Shown here piece by piece: positions 16,929 to 26,506 of a DNA stretch of 58,614 bases (positions within the stretch are counted from its first letter, which is position 1; each line of letters starts with the position of its first letter). Position numbers and translations under genes: made by a program. The notes under the pieces were generated by a model that made no database searches, was not told the DNA's origin, and worked only from the letters and a program-made list of their open reading frames with translations. Source of the stretch: DATMRF01 sp035566435 (GTDB lineage Bacteria > Verrucomicrobiota > Verrucomicrobiia > Limisphaerales > UBA8199); the NCBI GenBank assembly GCA_035566435.1, contig DATMRF010000019.1, positions 1-58,614 of the forward strand, given 5' to 3'.

Positions 16929-19900
16929 CTATCTTTGCAATCGGTATAATTGTGCCGAGGATGTTTTCGGCAGGATGACTTGATATTGGTCACCGACAAT
17001 GGCCGGCGGAGTTCCAACGGGCGACCAGGCGGTGCGGTCAGGAAAAGGCGTAAGCGACTGCAATTGGAATCCATAGGAGCCGTTCGTCTGCCAGGAGAGC
17101 AGGACGTTTTCGCTGGTGGGGGCGATGCTCAACGCGAGAGCCGTAGGCTGCAGGAAGCTGCTAAAGTCGAGAACAAAGCCCTTCCCCGGACTGAGAGTGA
17201 CATACCACTGGAAAGCGAAGGTCTGGTCACCGGGGAACGATGGAGTAATGGTGTCCGAAAAGTGCGCTGGGGAAGAGCCGTCCAGCTCATCCAGGGTGAT
17301 GGCATACCAACTTCCCTCCCAGGCCGCGGGCACAGGTGTCACGACCTGGGTAACCATCATGCCCTTCCCTGTTTGCGCTGCTGTTTGGGAGTTAGGGAAT
17401 GCGAGCGAGTCGTTGGTCCAAGCGCCGGCCAGGTCAAAATCGGCGTAGTCGAAGACGTGCATAGAGAGCGTTGCCGCGGATACGTTCGTAATGGTGAGCG
17501 TCTCCGCCAAGGTGGCGGCGTGACTGCCGGGCGCTCCACCTTGCAGCCCAAAGGCGATTTGCAGTGTGAATTTCTGGTCAAGAAAGCTTAGGACCGCGTT
17601 GCTCAAAGAGTAAGCATCACGATAAGGCGCGCTGAGATAGTCCACGGAGGTTTGCGTTGTATCCTGAGGCCGCTGCAACCAGAACCAGTGCTGGAACACC
17701 TGGTTAATGCCGTCCACCGTCCAGGACAACAAGCCGCGCTCGGTGGTGGGATCAATCTCGATTACGGAGTTGCCGTCATGCAGGGTGATGGAAGTGAGGA
17801 CCGGCCGCACGGTCACCGTATTGTTGGTCGCCGGCGTCAATCCGAAGGCAGTGAAATAGAGGACGATGGGCTCCGCCGTGCCGGGGTCGGCAAGGTGATA
17901 AACCAGGTTGCGGAACGTGGCGGAGCCGGTGGCCCCGTCGGCGTTGACGTTGGTGGTCCCGGTCAGCGCGCCGCCCCCGTCGGAACTGAAGTGGGCCGTA
18001 ATTGTCGCGGCGGAGTTTGAGATCACGTTGCCGAACCGGTCCCCAACCAACACGACCGGTGGAGGGGATAAGACGTAGCCGTCCGGCTGCGGAGAGGGCA
18101 TGGACGCGGTCAAGGCCAATTGCGACGGCGCAGCCGGAGCGATGATAAACGTACCGCTGGTCACAGGAGAGAGCCCCGCCGGCAGGCAAGTGGCCTGGAG
18201 CGTTTTGGTGCCGGCGAGATTTATGCTTAGATCGTTGAAGGTCGCCTTGCCATTGGCATCGGTCGGTTGGGTAAGCGTTCCGCTTAGAATGCCGTTGCCG
18301 CTGCTCAACTGGATGCTGATAGGCAGCCCGTTAGTTGCAATCGGATTGCCGTTCAGGTCCTGGACGTGAACGACCACCGGCGCCAGAACCGCCCCGGCAT
18401 TCGTTCCGCCCGGCGCGGCCGTAAAGACCAGCTTGTTGACATTAATCACCGTGGCCGTGAATGCGGTGGGGCCGTAGTTGCTGACCCAAACGCCGGCCGT
18501 GGGAAGCGTCACCGTGTCAAAAACATTGCTGTACGAACTATAGGTAACGACGGCAAATGAGTTGCTCAGGGCAGGGACGAAGCCGTTGAGCAAGGTCACA
18601 TTCAACGCGCCACTCAGTGTGGCATTGCCGGAGACGGCAATCTGGCCAAAGCTGCTTTTCCCGCTTAGCCCGCATTCGAGCGTCCCGGTAGTGTTGGTCA
18701 GTCCGCCGTTAACGCCGAGCGTGCCCGAAAACACAGATACTGTGCCCGAGTTCACCAAGGGGAGGTCAACCGGTGTAGTACCGGCTCCGGCGCTTTTGCT
18801 CACCGTGCCCGCGTTTTGAAATGGGGTGAGGCGGCTGCCGAACAACAACTGGTCGCACTGGATGCTCCACAGGCCGCCGGGCTGATTCCAGAGCGCGCCA
18901 AAGGCAGAGCTGCCGTCGTTGTACACATCCAATTCGCCGCCCTGCCAGTTGACCGTGCCCAGGTTGGTCAAGGCCGCTGCCAGGCCGAGCACCACGCCAT
19001 TCAGGCTCAGCGTCGCGTTGGTGGCCACCGTGAGTGGCCCCACGACAGTGCCGCGGGTCCAGTTCATCAATCCGCCGCCGGCAATCGCCAGGCTCCCGGC
19101 TGCCAACCCGCCGCCGCAGTTGAACGTCCCGCTCACCACGTAGTTGCCACTCAGCACGCTGCCGGGCAGGGTCAGGTTCGTAATAGTGCCGCCCTGGAAA
19201 TTAGTGCCCAGGCCGACCGTGCCGCCCATCAATTGCAGATTCGGGATGACATCGTTCAGCAGGGTCAACGTGCCGCCGGTGAATTGGAATGCGCCGGCGC
19301 CGGCGAACACCGGAACCTTGCTATAGCGGAACGCTCCGCTACTGAACTGAACGAGGGTTCCGGCGGCGGCGCCATAGCTCCCATCCATGGGCCCGCCATC
19401 ATTCAAGTTCAGTGTGCCTTGCAACACCGCCACCGTGCCCGAATTGAAGAGCGGCAGGGTAAATGAAGTCGTGCCGGCGCTTGCTGACTTACGGAGAGTT
19501 CCGGCATTTTGAAATTCCTCGTGACCCGACAGGCCGCGGATTTGCTGGTCGCACTGAATGTCCCACAGACCGCCCGCTTGGTTCCAAATCGTACCAAGCG
19601 ACGACGCGCCGTCGTTGATCAAATCGACTGCTCCACTTTGCCAGTTCACGCTCCCGTGGTTGGTAAGGGCAATGTACAGATTAACGGAGCTGCCCCCTAT
19701 GTTCAGCACCCCGTTGCTGGCAATGGTCAGAGCATTGCTGCCGGTGAGATTTCCGGCCAGCCAGTTGAATTGCCCGAAGATGGTCACCACCGCCGTGAGG
19801 TTGATGGTGGTGTAATTAGTGACGTAGATGTTGTCGTTGGTAGCCGGCACACCGGCGGGTATCCAGTTGGTGGCGTTGAACCAATCAGGGTTGCTCGAGC

Positions 19901-20105
19901 CGTTCCATGTCTTGTTCACCTGGGCGAAAGATGGAAAGAGCCCAAGAGCGAGGATTGAGACCAGCAGGCAGGCGTCGGCAAAAGTTCTCGAGGAAGTTGC
20001 GAGTTGCAAGTTCCGCGTTGCAGCTTGAGTGGACAAGCGTTGCCCAATCTGCGAGGTCCAACCTTCCACCTGCAACCACCTCCCAATGATCCAAGTTCGG
20101 TTCAT
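16929..20105 (-). CDS. Exported beta-repeat protein, module 2
   Basis: This 1058-residue protein is the shorter paralogue of the giant protein at 3094. It has W.G....DWF..TNWIPAG.P, only two of the about 235-residue repeat units (IPNLQLMGGTVGLG, ALTNLGTVNWQGG), a cap region, two Big-like domains, the same large conserved domain and a C-terminal W...AQLYRLQR domain. The ATG at 20105 lies one base after the upstream stop (TGATATG). However, the first 33 residues are unusual, and a TTG at 20009 would give a cleaner signal peptide (LLVSILALGLFPSFAQ). It is the last gene of the module 2 operon. It is presumably exported and surface associated, with unknown binding partner. Confidence 0.8.
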   Translation of the reverse strand: MNRTWIIGRWLQVEGWTSQIGQRLSTQAATRNLQLATSSRTFADACLLVSILALGLFPSFAQVNKTWNGSSNPDWFNATNWIPAGVPATNDNIYVTNYTTINLTAVVTIFGQFNWLAGNLTGSNALTIASNGVLNIGGSSVNLYIALTNHGSVNWQSGAVDLINDGASSLGTIWNQAGGLWDIQCDQQIRGLSGHEEFQNAGTLRKSASAGTTSFTLPLFNSGTVAVLQGTLNLNDGGPMDGSYGAAAGTLVQFSSGAFRYSKVPVFAGAGAFQFTGGTLTLLNDVIPNLQLMGGTVGLGTNFQGGTITNLTLPGSVLSGNYVVSGTFNCGGGLAAGSLAIAGGGLMNWTRGTVVGPLTVATNATLSLNGVVLGLAAALTNLGTVNWQGGELDVYNDGSSAFGALWNQPGGLWSIQCDQLLFGSRLTPFQNAGTVSKSAGAGTTPVDLPLVNSGTVSVFSGTLGVNGGLTNTTGTLECGLSGKSSFGQIAVSGNATLSGALNVTLLNGFVPALSNSFAVVTYSSYSNVFDTVTLPTAGVWVSNYGPTAFTATVINVNKLVFTAAPGGTNAGAVLAPVVVHVQDLNGNPIATNGLPISIQLSSGNGILSGTLTQPTDANGKATFNDLSINLAGTKTLQATCLPAGLSPVTSGTFIIAPAAPSQLALTASMPSPQPDGYVLSPPPVVLVGDRFGNVISNSAATITAHFSSDGGGALTGTTNVNADGATGSATFRNLVYHLADPGTAEPIVLYFTAFGLTPATNNTVTVRPVLTSITLHDGNSVIEIDPTTERGLLSWTVDGINQVFQHWFWLQRPQDTTQTSVDYLSAPYRDAYSLSNAVLSFLDQKFTLQIAFGLQGGAPGSHAATLAETLTITNVSAATLSMHVFDYADFDLAGAWTNDSLAFPNSQTAAQTGKGMMVTQVVTPVPAAWEGSWYAITLDELDGSSPAHFSDTITPSFPGDQTFAFQWYVTLSPGKGFVLDFSSFLQPTALALSIAPTSENVLLSWQTNGSYGFQLQSLTPFPDRTAWSPVGTPPAIVGDQYQVILPKTSSAQLYRLQR

Positions 20106-20106
20106 A

Positions 20107-21111
20107 TCAGGGCAGAACAACGACCCGATAGAATCTTTGGACATCAGTCGCTGTTGTGTCGGCGGCTGAAGCGGAATAATCGATAGCGACAATCGAAGGT
20201 CCGAGATTGTTCCAGGCGGATTGGGCGAAATCCGATTTGTACTGCATCTGGTAGGAAACGCCGGGGGCGGAACTCCAGCTCAAGCTGATGCCGCCAGGCG
20301 TGGCAGTCGCGTTGACAATGACCGGTGGGGGCGCTGGCGGGCCGAAACTGGCCAGAATGGTTTTGTGGCCGGTCATGACGAACGAGATTTGCGGCTTGAT
20401 TCCCCTGGCCGCCCCCAACCAGCCTAGGAACGCCGCTCCATAGTCGGGCGCGGCCGTCACCGTAACCACTTGGCCCATGGTGTAGTACGGCAGGGGCGGT
20501 GCCGCGAAGGCGACCCCGAAATGAGTACTCTGAATATTGAGGCGCGGATTGAACGAGAAAGGGTTGGTCGGGTCGGTGCCCTCCCAAAACTCGTCCAGGT
20601 TCGACACGCCGTCGAGGTCGTAATCGCCCGTGGCTGTCTGGTTCAGGTTGCCAAAGTGGGCCATTTCCCACGAATCCGCCAGGCCATTGGAGTTGCTATC
20701 GAACCAGAGCATGGCCGGGGCGCTGGTGACGCTGCCAAAGCCATTAGCGACGAGGACCGAATACTGGCCTTCGCTGGCGGCGGTCACGTTAATGAGCAGG
20801 AGCGTGTCGGCGTTTGCGCCCGGAATGTTGTTGCCACCAAAAAGCCATTGGTAGGTTACGTTCCGCGTGTCAGCAACTACTACGGCAAACGACGCCACGT
20901 CGCTTGGGGCGACGATCTGGCTGGCAGGATGACCCAGGATTTGCGGAGGAGAGGTGGTGGCGGCTGTTTGGAGGAACAGATTCCCCGTCGGGTCGAAAAG
21001 GAATTGCGAGTCCTGAGCCCAGGTGTCAGTCGCCAGCGCGACAACGAGTATCGCGACTGCACCGAAGGTGCGCAGCACCAGTCTCCAAACCTGATGTTTC
21101 ACCCGTTTCAT
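20107..21111 (-). CDS. Exported Ig / calcium-loop / InlB-like protein, module 2
   Basis: This 334-residue protein starts at the ATG at 21111, which shares one base with the RHS stop (TAATG), so its translation is coupled to the RHS protein. It has a signal peptide (AVAILVVALATDTWAQ) and then one YD-like motif (FLFDPTGNLFLQ). An Ig-like domain (YQWLFGGNNIPGA) is followed by a calcium-loop region (DSNSNGLADSWEMAHFGN, GDYDLDGVSNLDEF), an InlB-like domain and a C-terminal W...QRFYRVVVLP domain. It lacks the about 140-residue beta domain present in the module 1 homologue, which explains the shorter length. The conserved order of domains implies a shared role with the RHS protein. Confidence 0.82.
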   Translation of the reverse strand: MKRVKHQVWRLVLRTFGAVAILVVALATDTWAQDSQFLFDPTGNLFLQTAATTSPPQILGHPASQIVAPSDVASFAVVVADTRNVTYQWLFGGNNIPGANADTLLLINVTAASEGQYSVLVANGFGSVTSAPAMLWFDSNSNGLADSWEMAHFGNLNQTATGDYDLDGVSNLDEFWEGTDPTNPFSFNPRLNIQSTHFGVAFAAPPLPYYTMGQVVTVTAAPDYGAAFLGWLGAARGIKPQISFVMTGHKTILASFGPPAPPPVIVNATATPGGISLSWSSAPGVSYQMQYKSDFAQSAWNNLGPSIVAIDYSASAADTTATDVQRFYRVVVLP

Positions 21112-24100
21112 TACCAACCTTCGAGTTGCTGGAGTTCCTTCATCATCTGGTCCTCGAACATGTTTAACTGCCCGCCTTTGCCCTGCCGCACCAGGCCGAA
21201 AATTCCATTCACGACATCGCAGTCGGTCATCGTGAGAATGGTTATGCCCGCGCCGATGAACTCCGTAAAAGCGCCGGAGACGCCGGGGAAACTGCGCGTC
21301 GGTTTGAACCGCCCGGGCGGCGGCCCTAAAACGGGCACGTCCATAAGCTCGCCAGCCGCTTCCTCCAGTTCGCCTTCGCTCACTTCTATGAGCTCGCCCT
21401 CGGTCACATCCATAAGCTCGCCACTGATTTCCGCGATCTCGTCGCTTGCCACTTCGGTTACCTCCGCAGCAGCCTCTTTTGCCCCTTGGTCGGCCAGCAG
21501 GTTCAAATCCAGGCCTTCGCTCTCCCCTTTCGCCACCAAATTTGCCCATTGGGCGGGTCTAAGGGTTTCTCGCATTTCGTTCAACGCCCAAGGCGTGTAA
21601 GATGACAACCCGCCCGCCAACCCAGAGGGATCCGTCAGATTGACCGGATCATTCGCTACATAGGCATAGAGGTTGGGGCCTTCCCTAAGTTCGGCCTTTC
21701 TCAGCGGGTCACGTGAAATCCACCGGCCCAACCCCGGATCGTAGGCCCGGAAGTGAGTGAGGGAAAGGTTGGCCTCGGTGGACCAAAACATGCCGGCAAC
21801 ACCAAAGTCGGCGTCGAGATCGCCGCTGACTTTCGTTCGGCGGCCAAAGGGATCATAGGCGTAACGGGCGCGGACATTGGCGGTGGCATCGGTCAGCTCG
21901 CGAATCGACCGCAGATGATCGCGAGTATAATAATATGAACCGCGGTTCGTCCCGGTTTCCAATCGCACACCTTGCGCAAAGAAGCGTTTGATAACGACAC
22001 CGTTCGTGTCGCGTTCTTCGCGGATTCGACCGCCGCTCCAAACGAATAACCGGCGCGACACTTCGGTCCCGTTAACCAACTGCCGAATTCCCACGAGGTG
22101 GCCCCTGCCGTCGTAAGTAAGCTCCGCGCGCTGGCTTCCCGCATTGACCGCTGTCAGCCGATTCGCGCCGTCCCATTCGTTCGTCCGCGCCGGTCCCGAG
22201 GCGGTCGTCGTGCTGAGCTGGTTCAGGACATTGTACGTAGAGTTGTAAATCGATGGGCCCGCCTGCTCGGACAAACGATTGCCGGCGAGGTCGTAGCTGT
22301 AGCCGAACGTGTTGACCTGCACGCCGGCGTTGGTGACCGTCACTGAGAGCAGTTGGTCCGCAGCGTCATAGCCGAAGGAATAAAGACTGGGCGGCGTCGT
22401 CCCTGACTGCTGGGACCAGGTGGCAATCCGGTGCTTGGGAACATCCACTGTGTAGAGAAACTCTGAAAGCAGGTTCGAACCGGCTGAATGCGTAATGCGT
22501 TGAGGTACGAGATCCTGCGAAGGTCCGCGATAGCTCCAGCTCTCCGTTTGGCCATTGGGGAGGGTCACGGAAAGCAGCCTCTCGGAGGCGCCATCGTAAC
22601 TATAAGTAAATGAACCGAGGACATTGCTGACACCCATGATGCGCCCCGCCGGGTCATAAATTCTCGCTGAATCCACTCCATTTACGGCGCGATGAACGAC
22701 CCTCCCCAGTTCATCGTAGCCGAAGGTGATAGTTTCATTTGTCAATGGACCGGCCACACTGGCCAGCCGACCCGCCCCCAAGGCCGGACTGCCTGTGATG
22801 GGGAGGTAAGAGTACATCGCCGTGCCAACGCCGTCCGTTATCGAAGTGACGCGCTCGTAATTTGGGTCGTAGGTGAAGACTACGGCAGGAGTGGGAACGG
22901 CCGTGTTGGCATGGTGGATCGAATGGTAGGTGTTGTCCGGATTGTACGAGACAATGGTGACTTGCTGCCGTTCGTCAACCTTTTGTCGGAGTCGGCTGGT
23001 CGCGTTCTCGTAAATGAACCTGACTTGTGACCCGTCGGCATAGTGCTTGGCAATTCTTCGGTCCTGAACGTCCGTGACCCAGGAAGTGGTCCGACCCATG
23101 GGATCGGTGATGCTCTTGATTGCGCCGCAACGGCACCAATCAAGAGAGGTTACCCGGCTAAGCGAGTCGGTCACTTTTGTGATTTCGCGCATACCGTCAT
23201 GTTCGAGAAGCGTTTGCCTTCCAGCCCGGTCCTGGAATACGGCCGGGTCCAGGCGGTCATAAGTTACCTGCTCGAAAGTCGAATCGGGGTGAGTTATGCG
23301 CGTGATTCGATCGAGGTTGTCGTATTCGAAAGTCAGCGTGTAGCCGCTAACGTCTGTCAGCGTTCGGCGGCGTCCAAAGCTGTCGTAAGTGAAGGTGACC
23401 GTATCATTGGTTCCCGGAAGCGGACCGTCGATTGTAAGAAGATAGCCATTGGTGTCGTAAGTAAACGTGATCGATTCGTTTCGGGCATTGGTGAGCGAGA
23501 GAAGTTGGCCGCGAGCGTTGTAGGTGTATGTGGTGGTTTGTCCGGCAGGATCAGTTATTGTCAGAGGTCGGTGCTGAGAATTGTACGTCGCCTTGAACAG
23601 GAGTTCGTTGTTGCTGGCCCTCGTCTGGCGCATCTCAAGCAAATCGATGCCGTTGGTGGCATAAATGTAGGAAAAGGTTCGCCCCACCGGATCAATGACA
23701 TTGGTGACATTCCCCAACCCGTTGTAGCCGTAGCTGTAAAGCTGGGTCGAGCCGTCGTCGAGCACGCGGCCGACATGGGCAGGGAGACTCGTGCGGCCGA
23801 CAAAGATCGGAACCGAAGCCGGTTCGCTGTCGTAATCAAACCAGACCCGGTTTTCGAGCGGCGCCTTGAAGCTTTCGAGGATGCCTGAGGCCGTAGCCGG
23901 ATTCTCGCTGTGCAGCCAGTGATAAATTCTGGCCTTGGTATAATTGCTGTACGCAAGGGCGCAGGCGCCGCGGCTCCAATAATACGTGTCCCGGTCAAAG
24001 AGATTGATGTTCGTAATCAGCATACCCTGGGGTACGCTGGATGGGGGATCCGATGAGGGATTATTAGTCACATACGTATTGAACTCGACCCGGTCGCGAC

Positions 24101-26114
24101 TGCCGTCGGGATAGACAGTCTCGCACCAACGGGTCGTATAATACTGTTCGCCTATTATGAAGGTGTTCGTCCCGTAGGGGGTAATCAGCGACGTTACCAC
24201 CGCATCAGGGCCGCCCACCTGGGAACTGAGGCCGAGCACATCGGTTATTTTGTAAAGATTGGGTGCATAGATCGCGCAACAATCGATGCCGCAAGGGTTG
24301 CATGCCACTTGGATAGGGACGTACTCGAACTTTGCAGATCGCCCGAACGGGTCCGTGACATTGGTAATCACTAGTTCCCCTACCTCATCGAAAACTCCGC
24401 CATTGCCATACGCCAGCGTGGTAACCTGCCCGATGGCGTCCGTAATCGAGGATAGGAGGAGGATGCCGAGCGCGTTGGTGGTGTAAGAGAGCGTGAGGGC
24501 ATTGCCCTGGGGATCTACTATCTGCGAGAGGTGAACCCGGCGCGTACTGCCTACGGAGCCATCCGACTGGCTGAAAATCAGCTTTGAACCGTCCCGCGAG
24601 AGCAGTTCGTAACTGATCGGGTTTGCGGACGTGCGGGTCAGCAACGTCTGGTCGTACTGTTCGTAGTCGAAGGTTTGCGTGCCGGGGCCGAGATTCCGGA
24701 AAATGCGCACCCCACCTCCCCCAACATAACACGTCACGCCCGCCAGGCCGCTCTGTGGACTATCGGTGATGTAGGAAAACCAGTCGCAAGTCCAGAGAGT
24801 GGTGGGGCCAAATCCTGGAAGCACCGGACCCACTCCGTCACGAGAATTATACCTGACTGTGAGCCGAACGGGGGGCCCCACCGGCGGTTCATAACCAATC
24901 GGGTTGTCCGCCAGGCTTAAATTGACAGTGCTTAAGTGCACGCTGGGCACCATCATCCCACGGCAGCCCACCGGTCCCTTTTTGGGGTCCCTCGGCGTGA
25001 TCGGGTTGGGATCGATGGCAAGAACGACGCCTTTGCCCCAAACGGCGCCACCCTCTTTGGCATCCACGCTTCGCCATCCGGCCGGCAATGCGCCGGGGCC
25101 GACCAGGAAGTAGCCGCTTGTTTCCGCTTCGAGCGCCTGGCGGGTCGCCCAAACATCGTTGCGGAACGTTGGGTCTTGAACGAGGTAGCGGTCGCCAACC
25201 TGACGCACCAGGGCCGCGTAATGCCCGACCTTCCAGTGCAGGACGGAGGGGACGACAAACTCGCCTTCGTTTTCGCGAAAAGCCATCTGGTAATTCAGAC
25301 CGATCTTTCCTGATAGCTCAGCCACCTGGGGCAGCGAGAAACCCTGCTGGGTCGAGGCAGAGTCGTAAACTTCCTTTGCGCCAGGGTCTTTGGGGTCCGC
25401 CGCCAGTTTGATGCGAAGCAAGGACAGCGGCCCGCAGCGGAACGCAACCTCGGGCCGGTTTTTCATCAGCCCCAGCGCCTCCCGCGCATCCGCGACTCGT
25501 TGCCTTACCGGGCCGACCAAAACCCGGCGCTCCACCGATTTGAGCAGCTCCTCCAGTTCGCTCATCTGGCCCAGCCGTGAGTAAAGGCCGGCCAGTTCAG
25601 CCAAGGCCCGGTTAGCTATAACGACTCCCCTGGCATCGGTGGCGTTCGTTCTGGACAGCTCCCAGCCCTTGGCCCAGGCCTCCAGTGCCAGCGAATAATG
25701 CGCCGTGTTGTAATATTCCGAGCCTAAGCCCGTCCACGTCGCCGCCGCCCAGACCGAACTCGGGTGCGACTGCAGGAAGTCTGTGAGACTAGAGAAGTCG
25801 TCCGGGCCATTGCGTTTGGCGTAGCCTTTCAGCGCGGTTGCCAGCGCCGCATTCTCCTCCAAGCTCGGCTCGCCCCCTATCGGCACCAATGCCTCCTCGA
25901 ACACCCGAACGCTGAAAATCTCTTGCCGAGTGGGAATTGGCGGGAGGTCCATCACCCCGTATGGCGTTTGAATCCGAGGCCTCATGCCGGTCGCGGGCGC
26001 CGGTTGTGTTTGGACCCCGTCTTTTGCTTGTGCAGGAACCGCCCACCCCTCCTGCTCTCCTGAGAGCATAATTGAAAGGAGTACAACCCAAAGAGCTCTG
26101 CACCGCTCATTCAT
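21111..26114 (-). CDS. RHS/YD-repeat protein with TPR and C39-like peptidase domains, module 2
   Basis: This 1667-residue paralogue of the protein at 8363 starts best at the ATG at 26114, giving a signal peptide (ALWVVLLSIMLSGEQEGWAV). A longer frame from 26213 would begin inside the 51-bp repeat. The order is TPR-like helices (about 90-215), then a C39-like peptidase with Cys227 (FRCGPLSL), His298 (KVGHYA) and Asp314 (VQDPTF). YD repeats follow, then the RHS core (GRWISRDP, NLYAYVANDPVNLTDPSGL). The last about 165 residues differ completely from module 1 and include acidic repeats of the type GELMDVTEGELIEVSEGELE. The cage-and-cargo role is known for RHS toxins; whether this tip is toxic is not evident. 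Confidence 0.88.
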   Translation of the reverse strand: MNERCRALWVVLLSIMLSGEQEGWAVPAQAKDGVQTQPAPATGMRPRIQTPYGVMDLPPIPTRQEIFSVRVFEEALVPIGGEPSLEENAALATALKGYAKRNGPDDFSSLTDFLQSHPSSVWAAATWTGLGSEYYNTAHYSLALEAWAKGWELSRTNATDARGVVIANRALAELAGLYSRLGQMSELEELLKSVERRVLVGPVRQRVADAREALGLMKNRPEVAFRCGPLSLLRIKLAADPKDPGAKEVYDSASTQQGFSLPQVAELSGKIGLNYQMAFRENEGEFVVPSVLHWKVGHYAALVRQVGDRYLVQDPTFRNDVWATRQALEAETSGYFLVGPGALPAGWRSVDAKEGGAVWGKGVVLAIDPNPITPRDPKKGPVGCRGMMVPSVHLSTVNLSLADNPIGYEPPVGPPVRLTVRYNSRDGVGPVLPGFGPTTLWTCDWFSYITDSPQSGLAGVTCYVGGGGVRIFRNLGPGTQTFDYEQYDQTLLTRTSANPISYELLSRDGSKLIFSQSDGSVGSTRRVHLSQIVDPQGNALTLSYTTNALGILLLSSITDAIGQVTTLAYGNGGVFDEVGELVITNVTDPFGRSAKFEYVPIQVACNPCGIDCCAIYAPNLYKITDVLGLSSQVGGPDAVVTSLITPYGTNTFIIGEQYYTTRWCETVYPDGSRDRVEFNTYVTNNPSSDPPSSVPQGMLITNINLFDRDTYYWSRGACALAYSNYTKARIYHWLHSENPATASGILESFKAPLENRVWFDYDSEPASVPIFVGRTSLPAHVGRVLDDGSTQLYSYGYNGLGNVTNVIDPVGRTFSYIYATNGIDLLEMRQTRASNNELLFKATYNSQHRPLTITDPAGQTTTYTYNARGQLLSLTNARNESITFTYDTNGYLLTIDGPLPGTNDTVTFTYDSFGRRRTLTDVSGYTLTFEYDNLDRITRITHPDSTFEQVTYDRLDPAVFQDRAGRQTLLEHDGMREITKVTDSLSRVTSLDWCRCGAIKSITDPMGRTTSWVTDVQDRRIAKHYADGSQVRFIYENATSRLRQKVDERQQVTIVSYNPDNTYHSIHHANTAVPTPAVVFTYDPNYERVTSITDGVGTAMYSYLPITGSPALGAGRLASVAGPLTNETITFGYDELGRVVHRAVNGVDSARIYDPAGRIMGVSNVLGSFTYSYDGASERLLSVTLPNGQTESWSYRGPSQDLVPQRITHSAGSNLLSEFLYTVDVPKHRIATWSQQSGTTPPSLYSFGYDAADQLLSVTVTNAGVQVNTFGYSYDLAGNRLSEQAGPSIYNSTYNVLNQLSTTTASGPARTNEWDGANRLTAVNAGSQRAELTYDGRGHLVGIRQLVNGTEVSRRLFVWSGGRIREERDTNGVVIKRFFAQGVRLETGTNRGSYYYTRDHLRSIRELTDATANVRARYAYDPFGRRTKVSGDLDADFGVAGMFWSTEANLSLTHFRAYDPGLGRWISRDPLRKAELREGPNLYAYVANDPVNLTDPSGLAGGLSSYTPWALNEMRETLRPAQWANLVAKGESEGLDLNLLADQGAKEAAAEVTEVASDEIAEISGELMDVTEGELIEVSEGELEEAAGELMDVPVLGPPPGRFKPTRSFPGVSGAFTEFIGAGITILTMTDCDVVNGIFGLVRQGKGGQLNMFEDQMMKELQQLEGW

Positions 26115-26185
26115 AAGCAATCGATCAAAGTCTTCACCAAGACAGTGCGAAATTGGTGTGCGAATCCTATCGTCGAAATGATTGA

Positions 26186-26236
26186 TAGGAAATTGCTTTT
26201 TGGCGCACGACATGTACTTGACGCTGCGCGGGTGAG
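26186..26236. repeat. 51-bp direct repeat, right copy
   Basis: It is identical to 16680-16730 in the same orientation and starts 72 bp upstream of the module 2 RHS start codon. A degraded echo (GAGAATTGCTTTTGGG) follows at 26237-26252. It may be an element boundary, a recombination footprint or part of a dispersed repeat. Confidence 0.95.
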
Positions 26237-26437
26237 GGAGAATTGCTTTTGGGTCCCACCCATCATGGGGCGATGATGGAAAACGGGAGCCGTGAGGTCA
26301 AGCGGCAAGTTTTGCCGGCTTGGGGGCGTTTGTCGCCTCAGAAAGGGGGCGTCTGTGGCAGCCGACACCTGCACTGCCCAAGGACTGGGGCAGACGCGTC
26401 GCTCCGGGGCCAACGAGCAAGCCTCGCCGGGCAAAGC

Positions 26438-26506
26438 GCCGAGCTGCAGGCCATCCTGGCCGCCCGCCCCGGCGCGACGAACTCTCCCCCCTCTCCCAAT
26501 CGCTGA
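26438..26506 (+). pseudogene. Third copy of the TPR gene 3' tail
   Basis: The frame reads AELQAILAARPGATNSPPSP and then stops, closely matching the tail of the chimera at 15297 (AELKATLSASPGATNSPPSL). Nothing upstream of 26438 resembles a TPR gene. It is a short tail remnant lying just outside the right 51-bp repeat. Confidence 0.65.

Noticed and set aside
26115..26213. Longer start for the module 2 RHS protein inside the 51-bp repeat
   Set aside because: The extra 33 residues would come partly from the repeat and would hide the signal peptide that begins at the ATG at 26114.
16680..26236. Prophage or integrative element with att sites
   Set aside because: Direct repeats are present, but there is no integrase, phage structural gene or tRNA at either end.
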